53,235 nt of DNA, from the NCBI GenBank assembly GCA_947492105.1, contig CANLMN010000028.1, forward strand, positions 1 through 53,235, read 5' to 3'. A program made the translations under genes and the position numbers. Shown here piece after piece: positions 19,001 to 27,457 of this stretch (position 1 is the stretch's first letter; each line of letters begins with the position of its first letter). Source of the stretch: an uncultured Aquimarina sp. (GTDB lineage: Bacteria; Bacteroidota; Bacteroidia; Flavobacteriales; Flavobacteriaceae). The notes under the pieces are model-generated. The model did not search any database, was not told where the DNA came from, and was given only the letters and a program-made list of their open reading frames with translations.

Positions 19001-20186
19001 TGTTAGTGTTTAAGATGCTAATTCCTTTTCCTTCTGTTCCAAAATATATGGTGCCTCTTTCAGCATCCTCTGCGATACAGCTAACGACACCATAAGTACT
19101 GTTGATGCCTGCATTGTTTTGGAGAAGCGGAACAAAATTAGAATTAGACTCGTCCCAAATATTAACACCACCGTAATATGAACCAATCCAAACGGTGCCT
19201 TTTTTGTCAATAAAGAGGGTTTTTAGTGTGTTTCTGCTTAGGCCTTTTGGGTTTCCCGGTTGATGGGTGACGTGTGTGATTTTGTTTTCAGTGTTCCTGA
19301 TGTATAGTCCGTTATACGTAGCTAGCCAAAGATTTCCTTTTTTGTCAATTGCTAAGTTGCGTATATCATTATTAATCTCAGTCCCGTCACTTGTAGTTTT
19401 AATTTGGCTAAAAGTTTTTTCTGTTGTCGAATAATAATTGAGACCTCCGTATTTTGTGCCAATCCACATGACTCCATCTTTATCTTCAACAATATCTTTA
19501 ATGTGGGAATCACTAAGCCCGTTTTGATGAGTGGATTTGAAAAACCTTGAGAAGGTAAAATGCGTGCCATTACGAGACTCTTGCTTGTTGAGTCCGTTTG
19601 CTGTTCCTATCCATAACTGTTGCTTGCTGTCTTCAAAAATACTTAGAATGTAGTTGTTGGATAGACTGTTAGGGTCGGTAGGGTTGTTTTTTAGAGTAAT
19701 AAAACGATCATTGATTTTGTCATAAAGCATCAAGCCGTTTGAAGAGCCAATCCATAATTCTCCATTTTTTGACAATGTAATATCCCAGATGGTATTGTCC
19801 GATATGCTACCCTCTTGAAGGGAATGAACATAGGATTTGAAAGTGTTTTTTCTTGGATCATATCTATTAAGACCATTGTACGTACCAATCCATATATAGC
19901 CATCAGTGTCTTCCTGTATGGATAAAATATCGTTACTACATATCGAGGTGCTGTCCCCTGGGATGTTTCGAAAAACTGTTATTTCGCTACCATCATATTT
20001 ATTAAGTCCATCTCTAGTGCCAATCCAGATTTGACCTAAACGATCTTGTGTAATGGTGATGGCAGAACTTTGTGAGAGACCATCTACGGTAGAAAGATGT
20101 ACAAATTTGTTGTAGATGCCGTTTTGAGCGGTAGCGCTCAGAATTCCTATGTAAATAAAAGAAATAATAATTAGTACCTGCTTCAT
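16083..20186 (-). CDS. Hybrid two-component system sensor/regulator (HTCS)
   Basis: 1367 aa. Signal peptide 1-20, then about 14 periplasmic beta-propeller repeats with the Reg_prop pattern 'iWiGT..GLn.yd' (residues 25-720), a Y_Y_Y domain (about 735-795, [16 protein letters not shown]), and one membrane helix (about 800-817). The cytoplasmic part holds HisKA with His 856 in [16 protein letters not shown], HATPase_c ([25 protein letters not shown]), a receiver domain with Asp 1167 ([13 protein letters not shown]) and a C-terminal AraC-type DNA-binding domain ([24 protein letters not shown]). All catalytic residues look intact. It should sense an oligosaccharide in the periplasm and activate the neighbouring operons. 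It is the only regulator seen in the whole polysaccharide region. Confidence 0.96.
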   Translation of the reverse strand: [1367 protein letters not shown]

Positions 20187-20653
20187 CGTATTTGTCCAAA
20201 TATATAACTAGACAAAAACAAATATAATGTTAAATATTAAGAACAGCTAACAACGGTTTTTGACAAATGTAGAATGTAGCTGGGTGTTGTTTTTTTTAAA
20301 GGTTTTGTGAGGTGTCGATTAGTAGTGTGGTAGCTAGATTTTGGATTTGTCATAGCAAAAAAACTTTTCTGTATGTGGTTTTGTGTCATTTATAGAAGTG
20401 TTTTGATTTTTTTTGATGCTGGTAGGATCAACCAGAAGAAAAATGCTAGTTGATCATGATGACAGGTTGTTTTTTGAGTAATTATACCAGTTAAAATGTA
20501 ATTGTAGACTAAAATAATTGAACTATTTTTTCCCTAGTTTGAGCTATGAAATTCAAGCATAGCCTTAGCTACGATTTAATTTTTTTAGCGAAAAAATAGT
20601 AGAAAAAGAAGCTAACTATTAGCCTGTAATTGTTTTTTTAAATGGTCTTAGTA
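20187..20653. other. Intergenic region upstream of HTCS, partly repeat
   Basis: 467 bases. The part near the HTCS start holds two CAAATATA boxes (20197-20204 and 20219-20226), i.e. TATATTTG on the minus strand, matching the -7 element TAnnTTTG, but neither has a clear -33 partner. The part near 20654 is filled by repeat copy 2. I see no gene. Confidence 0.4.
20485..20646. repeat. MITE-like intergenic repeat, copy 2
   Basis: About 162 bp from TACCAGTTAAAATGTAAT to TTAAATGGT. It matches copy 1 over most of its length, including TTCAAGCATAGCCTTAGCTA and ATTTTTTTAGCGAAAAA. The left arm of the internal hairpin has diverged (CCCTAGTTTGAGCTATGAAA instead of the clean arm of copy 1). It lies just downstream of the PL20-like lyase stop codon. 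Confidence 0.72.
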
Positions 20654-21823
20654 CTATTTTTTGATGATATTAAACGTGTTTTCTACCGCATCCTTAGTTG
20701 CCTTGACAATATAAGCTCCTGGCGATAGGGAAGAAAGGTTTATTTTGAGTCTTGTTGATGCCTTTACTTTTCTTCCTGACAAGTTGAATATTTCGAATTT
20801 ATAGCCTGTAAATTTATCATCAAAAATGATAAAGTCAATCACAGGATTAGGTGTGAAGAGTCCTGTGTTATCCACCGGTTCTGGTTCTGGAATTATTATA
20901 GGTTTACTTTTTTTGGTGATAACAAAGTCTGCAAAATAGACTGTTTCGTCCCTAAGATTTATACGGTCATTCAGGCTTCTGTAGATACCCCATTTAGGGC
21001 GAATAAATTGAAATGCTTTTCCTTTTCTTTCGTTTCTATCCGTATCAATGTCGTCACTGGAATAGGACATCAATATGTTGCCGGTGTGTACTTCAGATAT
21101 TTCAAAATCCATGAATCCAGGTGTAGGGAAATCAGTGTATGCACCATCTTTGTTGACCGCAATTTCGGTGCTAGATCCATTGATATGAATGGTACATGTT
21201 ACAGCTAACCATTTGCCCAAAAATGGAGCTAAATCCAGTGAGCGTAATCTCAAATTACCAGAAACTTCACCGTCTTCTATATTACCACGATGAATCAGTT
21301 CCATAAAATCACCACTTTTTTTCTTTCTTGGAGATAATGTCAAAAGAGGAGGGCCACTCTGGCCGCCGACAGCCTTGAATTGTACAAAATGTGTAAATCC
21401 TCCACTTGGTTGAAAGAGAGAATCTAATTTGAATTTCCATTCATAAGTAAGAGTGTCTCCTTGTTTAGCCTTTAGTTTTTCAGGAGATGGTGCATGAACT
21501 TTGATTTCATTACGTTGTCTGTCTTGCGAATTACTTACAATTTCTCCGTCTTGCTCAAGATGCATATCAAATTTGAAAACGTATTTATTTATTTCATTAT
21601 CAAATACTTCTGTGATATGGGCTACAGGAGGATTGTGGAAGGTGTCAGGGATTTCATAAGCAAGGGAACGATTGCCTGGGTTGAATGTACTTTGGATAAG
21701 ATCATAGGTGTCACCAGGGCCATCAGCAGTCAAAGTGGTTACTTCTTCGAGTTGAGCTTGTGAACTAAGTCCAAAAAAGATGGCTAAAATTGTTAAAATG
21801 ATTTTACGTAAAGTTGGCGTCAT
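20654..21823 (-). CDS. Secreted jelly-roll polysaccharide lyase, PL20-like (candidate glucuronan lyase)
   Basis: 389 aa. Signal peptide 1-23 (LSSQAQ), catalytic-type beta-jelly-roll domain about 35-305, short proline linker (PEPEPV), and a T9SS sorting domain at 320-389 (LFTPNPVIDFI ... GAYIVKATKDAVENTFNIIKK). Seen motifs: SQDRQRNEIKVHAP, TYEWKFKLDS, FTHFVQFKAVGG with GPPLLTLSPR, GKWLAVTCTIHINGSS and RPKWGIYRS. This arrangement resembles the Polysacc_lyase/PL20 group of glucuronan lyases, with distant likeness to PL7/PL13 jelly rolls. I cannot align catalytic residues without a search. The neighbouring HTCS, GH88 and uronate genes support action on a glucuronate polymer. 'Secreted polysaccharide lyase' is likely; exact family is uncertain. 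Confidence 0.65.
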   Translation of the reverse strand: MTPTLRKIILTILAIFFGLSSQAQLEEVTTLTADGPGDTYDLIQSTFNPGNRSLAYEIPDTFHNPPVAHITEVFDNEINKYVFKFDMHLEQDGEIVSNSQDRQRNEIKVHAPSPEKLKAKQGDTLTYEWKFKLDSLFQPSGGFTHFVQFKAVGGQSGPPLLTLSPRKKKSGDFMELIHRGNIEDGEVSGNLRLRSLDLAPFLGKWLAVTCTIHINGSSTEIAVNKDGAYTDFPTPGFMDFEISEVHTGNILMSYSSDDIDTDRNERKGKAFQFIRPKWGIYRSLNDRINLRDETVYFADFVITKKSKPIIIPEPEPVDNTGLFTPNPVIDFIIFDDKFTGYKFEIFNLSGRKVKASTRLKINLSSLSPGAYIVKATKDAVENTFNIIKK

Positions 21824-22143
21824 AGATTAAAATATTATATTTTTACCGAGCAATTTAGGGAAATTATCAAGAAGAGTAGTTGCTCAAAATGATTTTAACT
21901 GTATAGATCACAGTGCATAAGTAGCGGATGTAAATGACGAGTAAAAAAGACAAAGATTTTTTAGTAGTTAGCGCAATCGATTGAAGAACGATTTGTGTTT
22001 GGGTCTGTTTCTTGTTAATTTGTTGTGATATAGCTTTTTGTACATTTTTGTCCTGTTTTGCGGATCATTCTTTTATATTTCGTTGATGAAATACGAATAA
22101 AAAAAAACAACTTTGAATCATAATAAAAATTTAACAAATACCC
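21824..22143. other. Divergent intergenic region before the uronate catabolic operon
   Basis: 320 bases between the PL20-like lyase (minus) and the uronate operon (plus). It must carry promoters for both. A TATATTTC near 22073 resembles the -7 element but lacks the final G and a well-spaced -33 box. No repeat, RNA or gene seen. Confidence 0.35.
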
Positions 22144-22974
22144 ATGACTGATAAAGTAGTAGTGTTAACTGGAGGAGGAGGCGTCCTTGGTAGTACTTTG
22201 GCCATTGCACTAGCAAAAAGAGGAGCAAAATTGGCTATTCTCGATCTCAGAAAAGAATTAGCTGATAAAGTAGCAGACGAAATCAAAGCTGCTGGTGGAA
22301 AAGCTATCGGTGTAGCGGCAAATGTTTTGGAGAAAGATTCTTTAGAAGCTGCACACAAAGAGGTAAATGAACAATTAGGGCCTTGCGATATATTAATTAA
22401 TGGTGCAGGAGGTAATCATCCAAAAGGAACAACGTCTAATACCCATTTGACACTAGAGGATTTGGAGAATAAAGCTCCAGATTTCAAAACATTTTTTGAT
22501 TTAGATCCAGATGGAATTCAGTTTGTTTTTAACCTTAATTTTATCGGAACACTTTTACCTACACAGATTTTTGCAAAAGACATGGTAGGTAAAGAGGGAT
22601 GTAGTATTCTGAATATTTCTTCAATGAATGCTTTTACACCATTAACAAAAATTCCTGCGTACAGTGGTGCCAAAGCAGCGATTTCTAACTTTACGCAATG
22701 GTTGGCCGTGCATTTTGCCAAAGTAGGTATTAGAGTGAATGCTCTTGCACCAGGTTTTTTCTTAACAGATCAGAATCGTGCATTATTGACCAATGCTGAT
22801 GGTAGTGCAACAGCTCGTGGAAACACAATTATTGAACACACTCCAATGGGACGTTATGGAGAACCAGAAGATTTGGTAGGTACTACCGAATGGTTATGTA
22901 GTGATGCTTCTAGTTTTGTTACAGGTGTAGTGATCCCTATCGATGGAGGATTTAGCGCATTTAGCGGAGTTTAA
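22144..22974 (+). CDS. SDR-family D-mannonate oxidoreductase (fructuronate reductase)
   Basis: 276 aa, classical short-chain dehydrogenase: glycine-rich NAD(P) motif TGGGGVLGS, NGAGGNHP after strand 4, catalytic Ser/Tyr/Lys in SSMNAFTP ... PAYSGAKAAI, and C-terminal VTGVVIPIDGGFSAFSGV. The ILINGAGGNHPKGTT segment is typical of the SDR-type mannonate oxidoreductases (Bacillus YjmF-like) that replace the non-homologous E. coli UxuB. It would reduce fructuronate from UxaC to mannonate for UxuA, encoded 36 nt downstream. First gene of a plus-strand operon. Substrate is inferred from context; the SDR fold is certain. Confidence 0.85.
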   Translation: MTDKVVVLTGGGGVLGSTLAIALAKRGAKLAILDLRKELADKVADEIKAAGGKAIGVAANVLEKDSLEAAHKEVNEQLGPCDILINGAGGNHPKGTTSNTHLTLEDLENKAPDFKTFFDLDPDGIQFVFNLNFIGTLLPTQIFAKDMVGKEGCSILNISSMNAFTPLTKIPAYSGAKAAISNFTQWLAVHFAKVGIRVNALAPGFFLTDQNRALLTNADGSATARGNTIIEHTPMGRYGEPEDLVGTTEWLCSDASSFVTGVVIPIDGGFSAFSGV

Positions 22975-23010
22975 TCAAGAGTTTTAGAAATACAGTTCAA
23001 AAAATAGAAG

Positions 23011-24192
23011 ATGGGTTTAGAACAAACATGGAGATGGTACGGACCTAACGATCCGGTCTCTTTACCAGATATCAAACAGGCAGGAGCTACGGGAGTTGTA
23101 TCTGCATTACATCATATTGCAAACGGAGAGGTATGGACCGTTGATGAAATACAAAAACGAAAAAGTGTTATCGAAGCAGCAGGACTTAATTGGTCTGTAG
23201 TAGAAAGTGTTCCGATTCACGAGGATATCAAAACTCAGGCAGCAGGTTTTGAAAAATATATAGAAAACTATAAGACCACCTTAGAGAACCTAGGGGCTAA
23301 TGGAATTCATATTGTATGTTATAATTTTATGCCTGTATTGGATTGGACAAGAACCAATTTGGATTATGAGGTAGAAGATGGTTCTACAGCTTTGCGCTTC
23401 GAAGCTGCTGAGTTTGCAGTATTTGATCTATTATTATTACAGCGCCCTAATGCCGAACAAGATTATACTTCGACACAGATTGAAGCCGCAAAAACATTGG
23501 AGGCTGCGATGACAGAAGAACAAAAGCAACAATTGGTCAATAATATTATTGCAGGATTACCAGGTGCAGAGGAGGGATATTCTCTAGAGGCTTTTAATGG
23601 GATTTTGGCAACATACAAAAATATTGGGCCTAAAGAATTGAAAGCAAATTTGTTCTACTTCCTTTCGCAAATTATTCCTACTGCAGAAAAAAGTGGTGTA
23701 TTGATGTGTATCCATCCAGATGATCCACCGTATCCAATTCTAGGGTTGCCACGAGTGGTGAGTACGGAGCAAGATATTGTTGATTTATATGAGGCCGTTG
23801 ATAGTCCAAATAATGGATTGACGTTCTGTACAGGGTCTTTTGGTGTGCGTCCAGATAATGATTTGCCAGCAATGGTAGCACGTTTGGGGCATCGTATTCA
23901 TTTTATTCATTTGCGTAGTACAAAACGTGATGCCGAGGGGAATTTCCATGAAGCAAACCACCTCGAAGGAGATGTGGATATGTATGGAGTGATGAAAGCA
24001 TTAGTTCTGGAACAAAATAAGCGCAAAGCAGAAGGGCGTAAAGATACGGCAATGCCTATGCGACCTGATCATGGACATAAAATGTTGGATGACCTTCGCA
24101 AAAAAACCAATCCAGGATATTCGGGTATTGGTAGACTACGTGGCTTAGCAGAATTGCGAGGCTTAGAAGTAGGAATAAGAAAATCACTTTAG
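23011..24192 (+). CDS. uxuA: Mannonate dehydratase
   Basis: 393 aa, the usual UxuA length. Typical segments: [14 protein letters not shown]-like start ([17 protein letters not shown]), [93 protein letters not shown] and [12 protein letters not shown]. The His and Cys/Asp metal-binding positions are present. It dehydrates D-mannonate to 2-keto-3-deoxygluconate (KDG). Together with UxaC (5813) and the SDR (22144) it completes the route for saturated glucuronate. The product goes to KDG kinase at 35206. Confidence 0.97.
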   Translation: MGLEQTWRWYGPNDPVSLPDIKQAGATGVVSALHHIANGEVWTVDEIQKRKSVIEAAGLNWSVVESVPIHEDIKTQAAGFEKYIENYKTTLENLGANGIHIVCYNFMPVLDWTRTNLDYEVEDGSTALRFEAAEFAVFDLLLLQRPNAEQDYTSTQIEAAKTLEAAMTEEQKQQLVNNIIAGLPGAEEGYSLEAFNGILATYKNIGPKELKANLFYFLSQIIPTAEKSGVLMCIHPDDPPYPILGLPRVVSTEQDIVDLYEAVDSPNNGLTFCTGSFGVRPDNDLPAMVARLGHRIHFIHLRSTKRDAEGNFHEANHLEGDVDMYGVMKALVLEQNKRKAEGRKDTAMPMRPDHGHKMLDDLRKKTNPGYSGIGRLRGLAELRGLEVGIRKSL

Positions 24193-24226
24193 AGAATAAA
24201 CACAATCAAAAAAAAATAATACAGAC

Positions 24227-25069
24227 ATGTCAACTACCTATGAATCTCGGTATGCATCAAGCCCAAAAGGGGTAAAAAAAATGGATACTACAGAATTGAG
24301 AGAAGAATTTTTAATTGATAACCTCATGCAGGTAGGTCAAATAGCTTTGACCTATTCTCATTACGATCGCTATATTGCTGGATCAGCAGTTCCAGGAGCA
24401 TCGGCACTCAAATTAGAACCTATTGATCCGCTAAAAGCTGACTACTTCTTAGAAAGAAGAGAATTAGGAATTATCAATGTAGGAGGCGAGGGAGAAGTTG
24501 TTGTAGATGGAACAACGTATGCTTTGGGATACAAAGATGCCTTGTACGTTGGTAGAGGGAGTAAAGATATTACATTTACAAGCGCTGATGCTGCAAAGCC
24601 AGCGAAGTTTTACCTTAACTCGGCACCTGCTCATCATGCGTACCCTACCAAAAAAGTCACCAAAGCAGAAGCGAATAAAATAGAACTAGGTTCTTTGGAG
24701 ACAGCTAATCACCGTACTGTTGTACAGATGATTATTGGAGGTGTTGTAGATACGTGTCAGTTGCAGATGGGGATGACAGAACTCAAAAAAGGAAGTGTAT
24801 GGAATACCATGCCAGCACACGTACATGATCGTAGAATGGAAGTTTATTTCTACTTCGAAGTGCCAGAAGAACAGTCTGTTTGTCATTTTATGGGCGAGAC
24901 TAATGAAACAAGACATATTTGGATGCAAAACGAGCAGGCTGTGATATCACCAGCATGGTCGATACACTCTGGATCAGGAACCTCTAATTATACTTTTATT
25001 TGGGGAATGGCAGGAGAGAACCTTGACTATAATGATATGGATAAAAGTGCAATCACAGATCTTAAATAA
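24227..25069 (+). CDS. kduI: 5-dehydro-4-deoxy-D-glucuronate isomerase
   Basis: 280 aa, standard KduI length. Seen: [25 protein letters not shown] at the N-terminus, [73 protein letters not shown] (cupin metal-binding His/Glu residues), [35 protein letters not shown]. It isomerises the keto-deoxy-uronate released by unsaturated glucuronyl hydrolase. It lies 34 nt after uxuA and 9 nt before kduD. Its presence shows the cell expects lyase-generated (unsaturated) uronates, in agreement with the GH88 and lyase genes. Confidence 0.97.
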   Translation: MSTTYESRYASSPKGVKKMDTTELREEFLIDNLMQVGQIALTYSHYDRYIAGSAVPGASALKLEPIDPLKADYFLERRELGIINVGGEGEVVVDGTTYALGYKDALYVGRGSKDITFTSADAAKPAKFYLNSAPAHHAYPTKKVTKAEANKIELGSLETANHRTVVQMIIGGVVDTCQLQMGMTELKKGSVWNTMPAHVHDRRMEVYFYFEVPEEQSVCHFMGETNETRHIWMQNEQAVISPAWSIHSGSGTSNYTFIWGMAGENLDYNDMDKSAITDLK

Positions 25070-25078
25070 ATTAAGGAT

Positions 25079-25873
25079 ATGTCAGTAAACTTATTTGATA
25101 TAAAAGGTAAAACAGCCTTGGTGACAGGAGCTACACATGGCTTGGGAATGGCTATGGCCAAAGGCCTAGGATTGGCAGGAGCTACTATTATTGTTAATGG
25201 TAATTCCTCACAAGAAAAGGTAGACAAGGCTGTTGCAGAGTACAAAGCACTGGGGATCGATGCTAGAGGATATCGTTTTGATGTAACCAATGAGGAACAG
25301 GTCAAAACAGCAATTGCTAAAATCGAGAGTGAAGTAGCACCTATCGATATCTTGATTAATAATGCAGGGATTATCAAAAGAGTTCCATTAGAAGAAATGG
25401 AAGTTGCAGATTTTAAACAAGTGATTGATGTAGATTTGGTAAGCCCTTTTATTGTTTCAAAGCATGTTGTCAAAGGAATGATTCAGCGTAAGTCTGGTAA
25501 GATTGTAAATATCTGTTCTATGATGAGTGAATTGGGGCGTAATAGTGTAGGAGCATATGCTGCTGCCAAGGGAGGACTCAAAATGTTAACACAAAATATG
25601 GCCACCGAATGGGGAAAGCATAATATACAAGTCAATGGAATAGGTCCTGGGTATTTTGCTACGTCGCAAACCGAGCCAATCCGTATTGATGGACATCCAT
25701 TTAATGATTTCATTGTAGGGCGAACACCAGCAGGAAAATGGGGGGACCCTGATGATCTCGCAGGAGCAGCCATATTTTTGTCTTCTAATGCAAGTAATTT
25801 TGTCAATGGTCATGTGCTTTATGTGGACGGTGGGATTTTGGCAACTATCGGAAAACCTGCAAACGAAGCATAG
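25079..25873 (+). CDS. kduD: 2-deoxy-D-gluconate/2-dehydro-3-deoxy-D-gluconate 5-dehydrogenase (SDR)
   Basis: 264 aa SDR: TGATHGLGMAMAKG cofactor loop, INNAGIIKR, catalytic residues in ICSMMSELGRNSVGAYAAAKGG, and C-terminal GHVLYVDGGILATIGKPANE. The NNAGIIKRVPLEEM segment is typical of KduD. It reduces 2,5-diketo-3-deoxygluconate, the KduI product, to KDG. It begins 9 nt after kduI, so translation is probably linked. It is distinct from the SDR at 22144, which lies at the start of the operon. Confidence 0.94.
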   Translation: MSVNLFDIKGKTALVTGATHGLGMAMAKGLGLAGATIIVNGNSSQEKVDKAVAEYKALGIDARGYRFDVTNEEQVKTAIAKIESEVAPIDILINNAGIIKRVPLEEMEVADFKQVIDVDLVSPFIVSKHVVKGMIQRKSGKIVNICSMMSELGRNSVGAYAAAKGGLKMLTQNMATEWGKHNIQVNGIGPGYFATSQTEPIRIDGHPFNDFIVGRTPAGKWGDPDDLAGAAIFLSSNASNFVNGHVLYVDGGILATIGKPANEA

Positions 25874-25938
25874 AGAGTGTAGCCTTTTTTAGGGTTACCT
25901 CATAAACTAGAATCATTCAGACAAAAAAGACCATCATT

Positions 25939-27180
25939 ATGATACGTAAAAGTATTTTTTTAATAGGAACTATTGCAATTTTGGGTAGTTGCAAAAAAGA
26001 AATAAAAGAGCCTCCTGTACCAACGATTACCTTAGAAAATTCCTTAGGAATTGATCGTGTACAGGAACTAGTATCGATTCCCAAAGAAAAAATACTTGCG
26101 AGTCTCGATACGATTGTACATGATGGTCAATTACCAGCTTTGATGGATACTACTGGAGTGGTAATTCCGCAACAGTGGGATGATACCAATGGAGATGGTC
26201 AATGGGATGTGCTGTTGACTGCGTTAGATTTTAAAGCAAATGAGTCTAAGGACGTTGTTATTGCAATTATCGGACAGACAGAAACACCTTCATTTGATAT
26301 GCATACAGATGTGCATTTTGGGGTAGGAAAAGCAAGACCTATTGCTACCGAAGTCCCATCATATACGAGAGAAGGAGATCCGAGAAAAAAAGATAGTTTA
26401 TTTTTTCAAATGGAAGGTCCAGCTTGGGAGAATGACAAGGTTGGTTTTAGGAATTATTTTGATCCTAGAAATGGGATAGATATTTTTGGAAAAACAACGA
26501 CTAAAATGGCGCTGTCTAAGGCGGGTCTAGAAACGAATTATCATGACCTAGCAGATTGGGGTATGGATATTCTCAAAGTCGGTAACTCATTAGGTTCGGG
26601 TGCTATTGCTCTAAAACATAACGATAGCTTGTTTCGTATTACTGGCGTAGAACATACAGAATTTCATGTCATCAAAGAGGGATCTATACAGTCTGTGTTT
26701 GAATTAAGACATAAAAATACAAAGGTCGGAGGACAGGTATTAAATATTACAAACCGTATAAGTATTGCAAAAGGACAATGGGGTTATAAGAGTGAGGTGT
26801 CTTTTTCGGGTTTACAAACTACCAGCAATTTAGTGACAGGTATTGTTAATTTCAAACCAAATGAAATGACTGCAAAAATCTATGATGCTTACAATGCTGT
26901 TTGGTCTTACGGAGAACAGTCAGAGAATAAGGATAAATTGGGTATGGCAGTTGTAACCGCTACTAGTAATTATATTGGACAAGAAAGTGCGCCAAAAGAA
27001 GGAGACGGGATTGTAAAAACTCATTTGATTACCATGAAGGCATCCAATACAGTACCTACCTCGTATTATTTCCTAGCAGGATGGCAATTATCAGATCCTG
27101 CATTCCAAACAAAAGCAGGTTTTGAACAAATGGTTGCTACAACAGCCAAACGTTTGTCTTCGCCTATTATCATAAAATAA
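25939..27180 (+). CDS. DUF4861-family lipoprotein
   Basis: 413 aa. Lipoprotein signal ending ILGSCKK (Cys about 18). The rest is beta-rich, with segments typical of DUF4861: GLDRVQE-like start (SLGIDRVQELVSIP), QWDDTNGDGQWDVLLTALDFKANES, GPAWENDKVGFRNYFDPRNGIDIFGK and LADWGMDILKVGNSLGSGAIAL. The acidic and aromatic residues around ENDKVGFRNYFD look like a conserved carbohydrate or active site. It follows kduD by 65 nt in the uronate operon, so a periplasmic role with uronate oligosaccharides is likely. No enzymatic activity can be assigned from the sequence. Confidence 0.82.
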   Translation: MIRKSIFLIGTIAILGSCKKEIKEPPVPTITLENSLGIDRVQELVSIPKEKILASLDTIVHDGQLPALMDTTGVVIPQQWDDTNGDGQWDVLLTALDFKANESKDVVIAIIGQTETPSFDMHTDVHFGVGKARPIATEVPSYTREGDPRKKDSLFFQMEGPAWENDKVGFRNYFDPRNGIDIFGKTTTKMALSKAGLETNYHDLADWGMDILKVGNSLGSGAIALKHNDSLFRITGVEHTEFHVIKEGSIQSVFELRHKNTKVGGQVLNITNRISIAKGQWGYKSEVSFSGLQTTSNLVTGIVNFKPNEMTAKIYDAYNAVWSYGEQSENKDKLGMAVVTATSNYIGQESAPKEGDGIVKTHLITMKASNTVPTSYYFLAGWQLSDPAFQTKAGFEQMVATTAKRLSSPIIIK

Positions 27181-27457
27181 CGCTAGGAATGACATTGTTT
27201 TAAAAGAAAAACGTGTCAAAACGCAATTAGGCTTCCCCTCGGAGGTATGTGACTTGATTTTTTTAAGAAGATATAAGATGCAGTAGATGGGATCAAGAGT
27301 CATAGTTATGGGGTTTTGTAAAGTCATATTCAAAGAAATTACGGTTTCAGAAGCATTGTTTTTGATTTTAGAAAAAAAATGGAGAATTAGGAAATAGAGC
27401 TTTTACGATGAATAGAAATCATATAGATAGTATGATCAATTTTTTTAAATAAACACA

